64,000 nt of DNA from an uncultured Pseudomonadota bacterium (GCA_903927005.1 CAIYLH010000115.1:62001-126000); one strand, 5' to 3'; numbered from the stretch's first letter, positions 41,015 through 49,687 are shown. The notes: generated by a model from the sequence alone, not told the origin. A program made the numbers and translations.

Positions 41015-41239
41015 ATGATCGAACTTAAGCTCACCTCCATCGGCAACTCCCTCGGCGTCGTCCTGCCGAAGGAGGCGCTGCACCGCCTGAAGCTCGCCAA
41101 AGGCGACGCGATCTACATCACGGAGTCGCCCGACGGGTATCGACTTACACCCTACGATCCCGCGTTCCAGCAGCAGATGTCGGTCGCCGGAAAGGTCATG
41201 AAGATGCGCCGCGCTGCGCTGCGCGAACTCGCCAGGTAG
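41015..41239 (+). CDS. AbrB/MazE-type antitoxin
   Basis: A 74-residue protein with an N-terminal swapped-hairpin AbrB domain (LTSIGNSLGVVLPKEAL, then LKLAKGDAIYI) for DNA binding and a charged C-terminal tail (VMKMRRAALRELAR) that would bind the toxin. Its stop is 8 bases before the Doc gene, so the two form one operon. It is expected to neutralise Doc and repress the promoter through the palindromes just upstream. Pairing AbrB-type antitoxins with Doc differs from the classical Phd-Doc pair. Confidence 0.88.
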   Translation: MIELKLTSIGNSLGVVLPKEALHRLKLAKGDAIYITESPDGYRLTPYDPAFQQQMSVAGKVMKMRRAALRELAR

Positions 41240-41247
41240 ATCGGGAC

Positions 41248-41634
41248 TTGGCCAGGGACGAACCGGTCTGGGTCGCGCTGTCGACAGCGCTCGCTGTGCA
41301 CGACGCCCAGCTAGCCGAGCATGGCGGCCACGCCGGCTTACGCGACGCAGCGCGGCTTGAGTCCGCGCTCGCCAGACCACGAAATTCGTATGGCGACGGC
41401 GAACGATCGCTCCCCACCCTGGCGGCGAGCCTTGCGTTTGGCATTGCGCGAGATCACCCGTTCGTGGACGGGAACAAGCGAACGAGCCTTGTCGTAGCCG
41501 AACTTTTCCTGGAGTTGAACGACCTCGAACTGGTCGCCTCTGACGAGAAATGCATTCTGACGTTCCTCGCCCTCGCGGCAGGCGAGCACACTGAAGCGCA
41601 ACTCGCCTCATGGTTCATCGAGCGCACCCGATAG
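41248..41634 (+). CDS. doc: Doc-family (Fic fold) toxin
   Basis: A 128-residue toxin with the complete motif HPFVDGNKRT. The lysine after GN marks the Doc branch, whose studied member phosphorylates EF-Tu and stops translation, rather than the AMP-transferring Fic branch. The N-terminal WVALSTALAVHDAQLAEHGG and LRDAARLESALARPRNSY match the family. The start is TTG 41248, 8 bases after the antitoxin stop; no ATG fits. No truncation is seen, so it should be active. Confidence 0.88.
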   Translation: MARDEPVWVALSTALAVHDAQLAEHGGHAGLRDAARLESALARPRNSYGDGERSLPTLAASLAFGIARDHPFVDGNKRTSLVVAELFLELNDLELVASDEKCILTFLALAAGEHTEAQLASWFIERTR

Positions 41635-41736
41635 CAACTGGAAGTTCACAAGACGGCTAGTGACGGGACCTGCTCGCACCCCATGGGACGCTCAGAGGCC
41701 CCGGTTACCGCACAGGCGCGGCTATGCGCGAACTGA

Positions 41737-41789
41737 CCCGGGTTTAGCGTGATGGTTAGCCAGCAGGGCACGCCGATTCAAAACCCGGG
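41737..41789. repeat. inverted repeat with 9-base arms
   Basis: Arms CCCGGGTTT (41737-41745) and AAACCCGGG (41781-41789), spacer 35 bases. It may be a hairpin of a former insertion-sequence end; the assignment is not certain. Confidence 0.5.
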
Positions 41790-42000
41790 CGCGTAGTCGC
41801 CCGCTCGCCCCCTTCAGTCACGGAAGCGCACGGACACGCCGACCCCGCTGCGACAGTTGCGCCAGCACAAGCAGCTGCGGCTGAGTTTTTAGCGTACCTG
41901 CCGCGCCCGTTGCCGGGCTTCAGTGGATCGCTCGATATCCGTACGAACCGGGCAATTTCTCGCGAACGCCGCAGCAGGCGGCACCAGTAAAATCGCGCCA

Positions 42001-42101
42001 ATGCGCGAAACTCCAATTCCGACAGTGACTCGCACGCTGCGTTTCAAGGTCCGCCGCGAGGGGGCGTCCCTCTTCCGTGCACCAGAACGAGTCATCGCTA
42101 C
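42001..42101 (+). pseudogene. 5' fragment of an IS200/IS605-type tnpB, internally deleted
   Basis: The frame from ATG 42001 reads MRETPIPTVTRTLRFKVRRE. The block TRTLRFKVRRE matches, from memory, the N-terminus of one branch of TnpB (OrfB) proteins. After it the similarity to TnpB ends, and the DNA from 42053 continues as a copy of the tnpB 3' end seen again at 42991. So a start and an end of tnpB are joined with the catalytic middle lost. A TAAAAT box lies 7 bases upstream. It cannot make a working protein. Confidence 0.55.
42053..42101 (+). repeat. direct repeat copy A (tnpB 3'-end sequence)
   Basis: 49 bases matching 42991-43038 at about 41 positions with one single-base gap. Shared blocks are GCCGCGAGGGGG, TCCGTGCA and GAGTCATCGC. 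The two copies bracket the FitAB-like pair. Confidence 0.7.
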
Positions 42102-42182
42102 GGCACGCGCGGGCAAGCTGAGACACCTCGTTCGCACAAGGCCAAGCACAGCGCGTGCCGGGGCGGTTGGGTCGTCACAGGC

Positions 42183-42211
42183 TTGGCCCACGGAAATAAA
42201 GTGATTACAAT
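42183..42211 (+). promoter_or_regulatory. sigma-70 promoter of the FitAB-like pair
   Basis: TTGGCC (42183-42188), 17 bases, TACAAT (42206-42211). The -10 is overlapped by the CAATGA/TCATTG inverted repeat. Confidence 0.6.
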
Positions 42212-42227
42212 GAAATCATTGATATCA
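42208..42227. promoter_or_regulatory. operator-like repeats before the RHH antitoxin
   Basis: CAATGA and TCATTG with a 2-base centre (42208-42221), then TGATATCA (42220-42227), an 8-bp palindrome. They are well placed for autorepression by a ribbon-helix-helix antitoxin. Confidence 0.55.
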
Positions 42228-42236
42228 GGAGCCGCC

Positions 42237-42485
42237 ATGGCGAGCATCACTATCCGCAACTTGGACGATGCGCTTAAGAGCCGCCTGAGGGTCCGAGCCG
42301 CGCATCGGCAGCGTTCAATGGAGGACGAGGTCCGTCATATCCTGAAGGCAGCGCTGAGTGAGGAGCCCGCCGAAGCGACCGATCTCGGCGAATCCATCCA
42401 GCGACGGTTCCGGGCACTGGGCGGCGTCAACCTCAAGCTGGCGGATCGCACGCCGATCCGTAAGCCCCCAAAGATCGGCCCATGA
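42237..42485 (+). CDS. FitA-like ribbon-helix-helix antitoxin
   Basis: An 82-residue antitoxin. MASITIRNLDDALKSRLRVR is the RHH strand and first helix, and HRQRSMEDEVRHILKAAL the second part, typical of FitA-like antitoxins. The C-terminal half should wrap the PIN toxin. ATG 42237 is chosen for AGGA 8 bases upstream; the open frame extends further up but lacks conservation. The stop overlaps the toxin start by 4 bases. Confidence 0.88.
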   Translation: MASITIRNLDDALKSRLRVRAAHRQRSMEDEVRHILKAALSEEPAEATDLGESIQRRFRALGGVNLKLADRTPIRKPPKIGP

Positions 42486-42898
42486 TCGTTCTGGACACCA
42501 ACGTGGTGTCGGAACTCATGAAGGCCAAGCCGTCGCAGGCGGTCCTAGCATGGATCTCACGCGGAGACAGCAGAGGGTATTGCACGACGAGCATCACGCA
42601 GGCGGAGATCCTTCACGGCGTGATGCTGCTCCCCACCGGGCGACGACGGCAAGCGATCGAAAGCGCCGCGGCGGCGATGTTCGCGACCGATTTCGCAGGC
42701 CGCGTACTTTCGTTCGACAGTCCGGCAGCGCGTTCCTATGCCGAGCTTGTCAGCGATAGGCGTCGACGCGGCCGGCCTATCTCGCAGTTCGACGCCCAGA
42801 TCGCGGCCATAGCGAGGGTCGCCGGAGCGACGTTAGCTACCCATAACGTGCGCGATTTCGAGCATTGCGGGATCGGGGTCGTAGACCCCTGGGAGTAG
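42482..42898 (+). CDS. FitB/VapC-like PIN-domain ribonuclease toxin
   Basis: A 138-residue toxin. PIN acidic residues are in IVLDTNVVSELMK, the ITQAEILHGV segment, FDAQIAAIARVAGA and the C-terminal THNVRDFEHCG. All four positions appear intact. PIN toxins cleave RNA, often initiator tRNA or rRNA; the target here is unknown. It is coupled to its antitoxin by ATGA. Confidence 0.9.
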   Translation: MIVLDTNVVSELMKAKPSQAVLAWISRGDSRGYCTTSITQAEILHGVMLLPTGRRRQAIESAAAAMFATDFAGRVLSFDSPAARSYAELVSDRRRRGRPISQFDAQIAAIARVAGATLATHNVRDFEHCGIGVVDPWE

Positions 42899-42914
42899 CG
42901 GCGGCGCTCAGCGA

Positions 42915-43040
42915 TGGATTTCTCACTGGGTGTGTCGTGAGTGCCGGCGTGCTGACGACCGCGACGTCAACGCCGCGCAGAACATCCTTAGCCGCGAGGG
43001 GGTGTCCTCGTCCGTGCATGGGAATGAGTCATCGCCACTT
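42915..43040 (+). pseudogene. 3' fragment of an IS200/IS605-type tnpB
   Basis: The frame from 42915 reads WISHWVCRECRRADDRDVNA and then AQNIL. This corresponds to the last zinc-ribbon CxxC (C-R-E-C) and the third RuvC aspartate (DRDVNAA) of TnpB. No upstream RuvC I or II region is present, since the PIN toxin gene ends at 42898. It runs into the dnaE stop region at 43044. The nuclease cannot be functional. Confidence 0.7.
42991..43038 (+). repeat. direct repeat copy B (tnpB 3'-end sequence)
   Basis: 48 bases paired with copy A at 42053-42101. It begins just after the tnpB NIL codons and ends about 6 bases before the dnaE stop. Confidence 0.7.
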
Positions 43041-43043
43041 GGA

Positions 43044-46000
43044 TCAGCGCAGCGGGCGGGTTTCGACCTCGCCACGCGCACCCCAGCGGGTCAGGAATTC
43101 CTGTTGATCGCGGGGGTGGTAGACGAGTCGGACGCCGTCCTCCCCGAAATGCCGGGCAAGCTCCTCCAACAGCGCGCGCGTCGGCCGTACCGACCACTCC
43201 GGGCCCAGTTCCAACAGCGCGTTCGCCGCGGCACCGGGGTAGTAGACAGCCACCGCGCAGCGCCCTCCGCGGGCCGGTTCCAGCGCCGTGTTGAGCGCGC
43301 CCAGCAGGCCGCCGCCTTCGACCCCCGCCGGCCAGCGCAGCAGCAGCCGGCGGGCCCGCTCCTCGCGCGCCGCTGTCAGCGCCGTGATTTGCTTGGCGCC
43401 GAGCCGCCAGCCGTCGTTGAAGTCATCCCAGCGCAGCGCGCCCTCGACCAGCAACACCGCATCCTTGACGATCAGCTCGCGGTGCTGCTGCAGCACCTCG
43501 TCGAACAGCGTCACCTCGATCCGGCCGCTGCCGTCGTCGAGGATCATCGAGTTACGGTTGCCGCGCTTGCGGATCTCGAGCACGAGGCCGGCGATGGTCA
43601 GGTTGCGCGGTGGCGTCCAGCGCCCCTCCCCGCCGCCGGGCTTGGCCGGTGTCACCTCGGCGATCTTGCCCGGCGCGAGATATTTCAGATCGTGGCGGAA
43701 CTCGTCGATTGGGTGCCCCGACAGGAATATTCCCAGCGTCTCGCGCTCGCCGCTGAGGCGCACCGCCGCCGACCACTCCGGCAGGATCGCGCGCGGCGCG
43801 CCCGCCGGACGGGCCGCGGGCCCACCGCCGAGCGGCGCCGGGCTCTCCAGCCCAAACATGTCGTTCTGACCCTTGGCCGCGTTGCTGCTGCGCTGCTCGC
43901 CACCCTGCACGGCCGAGGGCAGCTCCGCCATCAGCGTCGCGCGGTTCGCACCGATGCCGTCCATCGCCCCGGCGCGCAGCAGCGCCTCTAGACAGCGGCG
44001 GTTGACGCGCGACAGGTCAATGCGCGCACAAAAGTCGTATAGGTCACCGAAAGCGCCACCGGCCGTGCGCGCCTCGACGATGGCCTCGACCGCCGACTGA
44101 CCGACGCCCTTCACCGCACCCAGCCCATAGCGGATGCTGCGCTCGCTCGCGACCGCGAAGCGGAACTCCGACACGTTGACGTCCGGAGGCAGCACCGTGA
44201 CGCCCATCTCGCGACAGTCATCGATGCCAACGACGATCTTGTCGGTCTTGTCCATGTCGCAGGACAGCACCGCGGCGAGGAACGCCGCGGTGTAGTGCGC
44301 CTTCAGCCACGCGGTCTGGTAGGTCAGCACCGCATAGGCGGCCGAGTGCGACTTGTTGAAGCCGTAGCCGGCGAACTTCTCCATCAGGTCGAAGATGTGG
44401 GTCGCCTGCGGTTCGGGAACGCCGCGTGCCGTCGCGCCGTTGACGAACACCGAGCGCTGCTCGGCCATCTCCTCGGCCTTCTTCTTGCCCATCGCGCGGC
44501 GCAGCAGGTCGGCGCCGCCGAGCGTGTAGCCGGCCAGCACCTGCGCGATCTGCATCACCTGTTCCTGGTACAGGATGACGCCGTAGGTCGGTCGCAGCGT
44601 CGACTCGAGGTCCGGGTGCAGCCAGTCGATCTTCTGCCCGGCCGGCGCGTGCTTGCGGTCGATGAAGTCGTCAACCATGCCCGCCTGCAGCGGGCCGGGA
44701 CGGAACAAGGCAACCAGCGCGACGATATCCTCGAACCGATCCGGTTGCAGCTTGCGCAGCAGATCACGCATCCCGCGTGATTCGAGCTGGAACACGCCAC
44801 TGGTTCGGCAAGCCTTGAGCAATGCGAACGTCTTCGGATCGGCGAGCGGCAGCTTGGCCATGTCGAGCGGCTGCTCGCCGCTCCTGACGCGCGCCTCGTT
44901 GACGATCCGCACCGCCAGCGCGATGACGGTCAGCGTGCGCAGGCCGAGGAAGTCGAACTTGACGAGGCCCGCGGCTTCGACGTCGTCCTTGTCGAACTGA
45001 GTGACGACCGAGGTGCCGCCCTCTTCGACGAACAGCGGGGCAAAGTCGGTGAGCACCGACGGGGCGATCACCACGCCGCCGGCGTGCATGCCGGCGTTAC
45101 TGACCAGCCCCTCCAGCGAGCGGGCCAGATCTATGAGCTCGCGGACATCGTCGTCGGACTCGTAGAGCTTGCGCAGCTCTTCTTCCTTCTCCAGCGCCTT
45201 CTCGAGCGTCATCTCCAGCTCGAACGGAATCAGCTTGGCGATCCGATCGACAAAGCCGTAGTTGTGGCCGAGCACGCGCCCGGCATTGCGCACCACCGCC
45301 TTCGCCGCCATCGAGCCATAGGTGATGATCTGCGAGACGCGCTCGCGCCCGTACTTGTGGGCAACGTAGTCGATGACCCGGTCGCGCCCTTCCGTGCAGA
45401 AGTCGACGTCGAAGTCCGGCATCGAGACACGTTCTGGATTCAGGAAGCGCTCGAACAGCAGATCGTGCTGTAGCGGGTCGAGGTCGGTGATACCGAGCAC
45501 GTAGGCGATCAGCGAGCCGGCACCCGAGCCACGTCCCGGGCCGACCGGGACACCGTTCTCGCGCGCCCAGCGGATGAAATCGGCGACGATGAGGAAGTAG
45601 CCCTCGAAGCCCATCCGGATGATGACATCCAGCTCGCGCTCCAGCCGCGCGTCATAGTCTTCGCGTGAGACGACGCGCATGACAGGAAGTCCGGACGCCA
45701 GCGCGTCAAGTCGCGCGGCCAGTCCGCTCAGCGATTCCTGCCGCAGAAACTCGGCTGTCGTCGTCCCGGCAGGCACCGGGTACTCCGGCAGGAACGACTT
45801 GCCGAGCTTGAGTTCGAGCGAGCAGCGCCGCGCGATCTCGACCGACTGCTCGAGCACCGCCGGAAGGTCCGCATACAGCTCGCCCATCTCAGCCGGGGTC
45901 TTCAGGTACTGCTGTTCGCTGTAGCGGCGCGGCCGCGACGGATCGGCGAGCTGCGTCCCGTCGTGAATGCAGACACGCGCCTCGTGCGCCTCGAAATCGG

Positions 46001-46619
46001 CGGCCTTGACGAAGCGCACGTCGTTGGTCGCGACGACCGGCAAGCCCAGCTCGCCCACCAGCGCGAGCGTGCCATCGACGAGGGCCTCGTCATCCGCGCG
46101 ACCGAGGCGCTGGATCTCGAGGTAGTAGCGATCGCCGAACAACGAGCGCCAGGCCCGCGCGGCGCGATGCGCCTCGGCGACGCGACCGTTGCCAAGATGA
46201 CGGCCGACGTCACCCTCACCCGCCCCGGACAGCGCGATCAGACCCGCGACGGTATCGGGCACCAGCCAGCCGCGCTCGAGCATCGGCGCGCCCCTGCGCT
46301 GACCTTCGAGGTAGCTGCGCGACACCAGCCGGGTGAGGTTGCCGTAGCCCTGCTGGTTCATGCACAACAGCGTGAGGCGCGACGGCTCGCCGCGCTCCTC
46401 CGCATCGCGGATCCAGACGTCCACGCCGACGATCGGCTTGATACCGGCCGCCTGGGCGGCACGGTAGAACTTGACCATCGCAAACAGGTTGCACTGGTCA
46501 GTCACCGCCAGCGCCGGCATCCCCGCCTCGACGGCGGCCGCGACCAGATCGTCAATGCGCACCACGCCGTCGACCAGCGAATACTCGGTATGCACGCGCA
46601 AGTGGACGAAGGCGGTCAC
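43044..46619 (-). CDS. dnaE: DNA polymerase III subunit alpha
   Basis: Replicative polymerase. It has 1191 residues from GTG 46619 (MTAFVHLRVHTEYSLVDGV). An N-terminal PHP domain is followed by the C-family polymerase core with catalytic aspartates in MPDFDVDFCTEGRDRVIDYV and GRGSGAGSLIAYVLGITDLD, then HhH, the beta-clamp region and an OB fold. An ATG at 46649 would overlap rnhB and add non-conserved residues. Its 3' end is intact despite the TnpB debris just beyond. Confidence 0.98.
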   Translation of the reverse strand: MTAFVHLRVHTEYSLVDGVVRIDDLVAAAVEAGMPALAVTDQCNLFAMVKFYRAAQAAGIKPIVGVDVWIRDAEERGEPSRLTLLCMNQQGYGNLTRLVSRSYLEGQRRGAPMLERGWLVPDTVAGLIALSGAGEGDVGRHLGNGRVAEAHRAARAWRSLFGDRYYLEIQRLGRADDEALVDGTLALVGELGLPVVATNDVRFVKAADFEAHEARVCIHDGTQLADPSRPRRYSEQQYLKTPAEMGELYADLPAVLEQSVEIARRCSLELKLGKSFLPEYPVPAGTTTAEFLRQESLSGLAARLDALASGLPVMRVVSREDYDARLERELDVIIRMGFEGYFLIVADFIRWARENGVPVGPGRGSGAGSLIAYVLGITDLDPLQHDLLFERFLNPERVSMPDFDVDFCTEGRDRVIDYVAHKYGRERVSQIITYGSMAAKAVVRNAGRVLGHNYGFVDRIAKLIPFELEMTLEKALEKEEELRKLYESDDDVRELIDLARSLEGLVSNAGMHAGGVVIAPSVLTDFAPLFVEEGGTSVVTQFDKDDVEAAGLVKFDFLGLRTLTVIALAVRIVNEARVRSGEQPLDMAKLPLADPKTFALLKACRTSGVFQLESRGMRDLLRKLQPDRFEDIVALVALFRPGPLQAGMVDDFIDRKHAPAGQKIDWLHPDLESTLRPTYGVILYQEQVMQIAQVLAGYTLGGADLLRRAMGKKKAEEMAEQRSVFVNGATARGVPEPQATHIFDLMEKFAGYGFNKSHSAAYAVLTYQTAWLKAHYTAAFLAAVLSCDMDKTDKIVVGIDDCREMGVTVLPPDVNVSEFRFAVASERSIRYGLGAVKGVGQSAVEAIVEARTAGGAFGDLYDFCARIDLSRVNRRCLEALLRAGAMDGIGANRATLMAELPSAVQGGEQRSSNAAKGQNDMFGLESPAPLGGGPAARPAGAPRAILPEWSAAVRLSGERETLGIFLSGHPIDEFRHDLKYLAPGKIAEVTPAKPGGGEGRWTPPRNLTIAGLVLEIRKRGNRNSMILDDGSGRIEVTLFDEVLQQHRELIVKDAVLLVEGALRWDDFNDGWRLGAKQITALTAAREERARRLLLRWPAGVEGGGLLGALNTALEPARGGRCAVAVYYPGAAANALLELGPEWSVRPTRALLEELARHFGEDGVRLVYHPRDQQEFLTRWGARGEVETRPLR

Positions 46620-46629
46620 GGTAGCAGGG

Positions 46630-47247
46630 TCACTCGGTCGGCAACGCAAGGGCGGAGGCGGATCTTACCGGCTCGAAGCTCCGTCGATGCAGGAGACACG
46701 GCCCCAAGCGGGCCAGCGCCTCCAGATGAACGGCCGTCCCATAGCCCTTGTGCCGTGCAAACCCGTAGCCCGGGTGGCGGCCGTCGGCCGCCACCATGTA
46801 GCGGTCGCGCCAGGTCTTGGCGAGGATCGAGGCGGCCGCGATCACCGCCTCCCGACCATCGCCGCCGACGATAGCTTCCATCGGACCGTCCAGCGGCAGG
46901 CCAGCGGCCGACGGCAGGCGATTACCGTCAATCTGCACGGCCGCGGGACGCACCGGCAGGGCCAGCAGCGCCCGGCGCATCGCCAGCATCGTCGCTTCGA
47001 GGATGTTGAGGGCATCGATCTCCGCAGCATCTGCCCAGCCCAGACCCCAGGCGAGCGCACGCTCGCGGATGCGGGTCTCGAGCCGACCTCGCTGCACCTC
47101 GTCCAGGCGCTTGGAGTCATCCAGGCCCCGCAGTACCGGCCGCAACGGCAGGATCACCGCCGCAGCCACCACCGGACCTGCCAGCGGCCCTCGGCCTGCC
47201 TCATCGACCCCCGCGAGGCCCGCGCAGGCGGGCCAGCGCACGCTCAC
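46630..47247 (-). CDS. rnhB: ribonuclease HII
   Basis: Removes ribonucleotides misincorporated in DNA. It has 205 residues. [19 protein letters not shown] carries D15 and E16; [10 protein letters not shown] and [13 protein letters not shown] complete the site. GTG 47247 overlaps the lpxB stop by 4 bases. The lpxB-rnhB-dnaE order is standard. Confidence 0.97.
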   Translation of the reverse strand: MSVRWPACAGLAGVDEAGRGPLAGPVVAAAVILPLRPVLRGLDDSKRLDEVQRGRLETRIRERALAWGLGWADAAEIDALNILEATMLAMRRALLALPVRPAAVQIDGNRLPSAAGLPLDGPMEAIVGGDGREAVIAAASILAKTWRDRYMVAADGRHPGYGFARHKGYGTAVHLEALARLGPCLLHRRSFEPVRSASALALPTE

Positions 47248-48413
47248 GCTGCCCCGCGCCGGTCGAGCAGCGCCAGCACCGCCTCGGCGGCACGGCCACT
47301 CGCCCCCTGGCGGAGCTGGAGATGGATGCGGGCAAACTCCGCCTCAGCCGCGGCGACCCGTCGCGGATCCTCCAGCCAGTCGAGCAACTCCCGCCCCAAC
47401 CGCTCGGGCGTGACGGCATCCTGCAGCAGTTCGGGCACGACCGCCCGGCCGGCCAGCAGGTTCGGATGGGAGAAGAACGGCGCCTTCATCAGTCCGAACC
47501 ATTGCACCAGCTTGTGGGTCGCAGCGCTGACGCGGTAGGCGACCACCATGGGCCGCTTGCACAGCAGTGTCTCCAGGGTCGCGGTGCCAGAGGTGACCAG
47601 CACGCAGTCAGCGGCGGTAATCGCCTCCTGCGACTCGCCGTCGAGCAGTTCGATCTGCGGCAGTCCGCCATCGCGGCGTTGGCGCTTGAGGGCCGCGACG
47701 AAAACAGACCGCGCTGCGGCGTTGGCCATCGGCGCCACGAAACGCACGCCGGGGCGTGCGCGCGCCAGCCACGCCGCCGCCGCGATGAAGTCGCCCGCCA
47801 GGCGCTCGACCTCGCCACGCCGACTGCCAGGCAGCAACGCCACCAGCGTCGCGGCGGGGTCCACGCCCAGCCGGGCGCGCGCGGCGGCGCGATCAGGCAG
47901 CAACGGGATGCGGTCAGCCAGCGGATGGCCGACGAACTCGGCCACCAGTCCGCGACCGTCATAGAAGCGCTTCTCAAATGGCAGCAGGCAAAGCACGAGG
48001 TCCAGCGTGCGCGCCATCTTGCGTACCCGGCCCTGCCGCCACGCCCAGACCTGCGGACTGACGTACTGCACGGTCGGCACGCCGCGCTGGTGCAGCTGGG
48101 CGGCGAGGCCGAGGTTGAATTCAGGGGCATCGACGCCGATATACGCCAGCGGTGGATCCGCCAGCACCCGCTCGCGCAGCCTGCGACGCAGGCCGAGCAG
48201 AGCCGGCAGGTGGCGAACGACCTCGAACAGGCCCATCACCGACAACTGCTCGGACGAGGCCCACGCCACACAGCCAGCCGCCGTCATGGCCGGTCCCGCC
48301 ACGCCCTCGAATTGCAGCTGCGGCCGGCGCTCGCGCAGCGCGAGCATCAGCCCGGCTGCAAGGTTGTCCCCGGAGGTTTCGCCGGCGACGATGACGATGC
48401 GCTGCACACTCAC
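47244..48413 (-). CDS. lpxB: lipid A disaccharide synthase
   Basis: GT19 glycosyltransferase joining lipid X and UDP-diacylglucosamine. It has 389 residues. [43 protein letters not shown] and [12 protein letters not shown] are family blocks. It lies 28 bases downstream of lpxA. Confidence 0.97.
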   Translation of the reverse strand: MSVQRIVIVAGETSGDNLAAGLMLALRERRPQLQFEGVAGPAMTAAGCVAWASSEQLSVMGLFEVVRHLPALLGLRRRLRERVLADPPLAYIGVDAPEFNLGLAAQLHQRGVPTVQYVSPQVWAWRQGRVRKMARTLDLVLCLLPFEKRFYDGRGLVAEFVGHPLADRIPLLPDRAAARARLGVDPAATLVALLPGSRRGEVERLAGDFIAAAAWLARARPGVRFVAPMANAAARSVFVAALKRQRRDGGLPQIELLDGESQEAITAADCVLVTSGTATLETLLCKRPMVVAYRVSAATHKLVQWFGLMKAPFFSHPNLLAGRAVVPELLQDAVTPERLGRELLDWLEDPRRVAAAEAEFARIHLQLRQGASGRAAEAVLALLDRRGAA

Positions 48414-48441
48414 CCTTCCTCCAGCCGCCGTGTGCGGAGTG

Positions 48442-49218
48442 TCAGCGGATCAGGCTGCGCGTCACGCGCGGCAGGAACGCGACCAGCAGCGCAACCTCCG
48501 GCTGCGCAGCTGCGCGCCGTTCGAGCTCGACGGTAGCCTCGGCGAGCTTGAGTCCGCTGCGATACAGCGTCTTGTAGGCCGCCTTGATGTTGGCGATCTG
48601 CTCGGCGCTGAAGCCGCGTCGCTTGAGCCCCTCGCTATTGACGCCCTTGGGTTCGGCCGGCGCACCCGCCGCCATCACGTACGGCGGCACGTCGCGCGTC
48701 GCGGCGGCGTTGTTGGCGAGAAACGCGTGCGCGCCGATCTTGCAGAACTGATGCACGCCGGCGTAACCCCCAAGGATCACGTGATCGTCCACCTCGACAT
48801 GCCCGGCGAGCGTTGCACAGTTGGCGAAGACGCAGTGACTACCGATGATGCAGTCATGCGCGACGTGCGCATTGGCCATGAACAGGTTATCGCTGCCGAT
48901 GCGCGTGACGCTCGCGCCGGTGGCAGTGCCGCGGTTGACCGTAACGCACTCGCGAAACACGTTGCGATCGCCGATCTCCAGGAAGGTGCGCTCGCCCGAG
49001 AACTTCTTGTCCTGCGGCACCGCTCCTATAGACGCGAACTGAAAGACCTGGTTGTCGCGGCCCATGCGCGTCGGCCCCTGCAGCACCACGTGCGGGCCGA
49101 TCCGGCTGCCGGCCCCGATCACGACATCGGGGCCGATGACGGAGTACGGACCGACGCTGACGTCAGAGGCGAGCTCCGCGCTGGGATCGACAAGGGCGGT
49201 CGGGTGTATGTTGGACAC
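48442..49218 (-). CDS. lpxA: UDP-N-acetylglucosamine O-acyltransferase LpxA
   Basis: First committed step of lipid A synthesis. It has 258 residues from GTG 49218, 4 bases after the fabZ stop. Left-handed beta-helix hexapeptides run from residue 3 to about 180. The catalytic histidine is H121 in NAHVAHDC. The C-terminal helices (LKRRGFSAEQIANIKAAYKT) are complete. Confidence 0.96.
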   Translation of the reverse strand: MSNIHPTALVDPSAELASDVSVGPYSVIGPDVVIGAGSRIGPHVVLQGPTRMGRDNQVFQFASIGAVPQDKKFSGERTFLEIGDRNVFRECVTVNRGTATGASVTRIGSDNLFMANAHVAHDCIIGSHCVFANCATLAGHVEVDDHVILGGYAGVHQFCKIGAHAFLANNAAATRDVPPYVMAAGAPAEPKGVNSEGLKRRGFSAEQIANIKAAYKTLYRSGLKLAEATVELERRAAAQPEVALLVAFLPRVTRSLIR

Positions 49219-49222
49219 AGCG

Positions 49223-49687
49223 TCAGCCCTTGGCCTCCGGCGCAACCATCATGTCGGCGCAGCAGACCTCGACGCCGTCCACCTCTGCGCTGGTCGAAAA
49301 CTTCCAGATGCCGCGCATCGCACGCTTGAACTCGGCCTTCAGGATCAACTGATCGCCAGGCACGACCGGGCGACGGAATCGGGCCCCGTCGATACCAACG
49401 AAGTAGAGCTTCGAATTCTCGTTCGGCAGCACCCCCGCCGTCTGGAACGCGAGGATACCCGCGGCTTGCGCGAGCGCCTCGAGGATGATCACCCCGGGCA
49501 TCACCGGCCGGTGCGGGAAGTGCCCCGGAAAGAACGGCTCGTTGATCGTGACGTTCTTAATCGCGCGAATAGTCTTGCCCGGGATGACTTCGAGCACACG
49601 ATCCACCAGCAGAAACGGGTAGCGATGCGGAAGGTGGCGCATCACCTGGCTGATGTCGAGTGACAGGGCGGTCGGTTCGGTCGTCAT
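49223..49687 (-). CDS. fabZ: 3-hydroxyacyl-ACP dehydratase FabZ
   Basis: Hot-dog dehydratase of fatty-acid elongation; it competes with LpxA and LpxD for 3-hydroxyacyl-ACP. It has 154 residues with H56 ([12 protein letters not shown]) and E70 (IILEALAQ). It overlaps lpxD by 4 bases. Confidence 0.97.
   Translation of the reverse strand: MTTEPTALSLDISQVMRHLPHRYPFLLVDRVLEVIPGKTIRAIKNVTINEPFFPGHFPHRPVMPGVIILEALAQAAGILAFQTAGVLPNENSKLYFVGIDGARFRRPVVPGDQLILKAEFKRAMRGIWKFSTSAEVDGVEVCCADMMVAPEAKG

Larger units (their letters stand above)
41635..42182. other. non-coding stretch with TnpB remnant
   Basis: About 550 bases between the two toxin-antitoxin pairs. It holds a long-range inverted repeat (41737-41789), a TAAAAT -10-like box (41988-41993), and the TnpB 5' fragment with its repeat (42001-42101). 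Nothing recognisable is in 41635-41736, 41790-41987 or 42102-42182. Confidence 0.6.

Noticed and set aside
41755..41800. tRNA-like T-arm appearance (GATTCAAAACCC)
   Set aside because: No matching stem or cloverleaf could be formed.
41756..42016. 86-codon minus-strand frame in the island
   Set aside because: No family features or ribosome-binding site; it covers the inverted repeat and TnpB debris.
41923..42204. 93-codon plus-strand frame treated as a full gene
   Set aside because: Only about 11 residues match TnpB, and the rest is repeat and non-coding; treated as a remnant.
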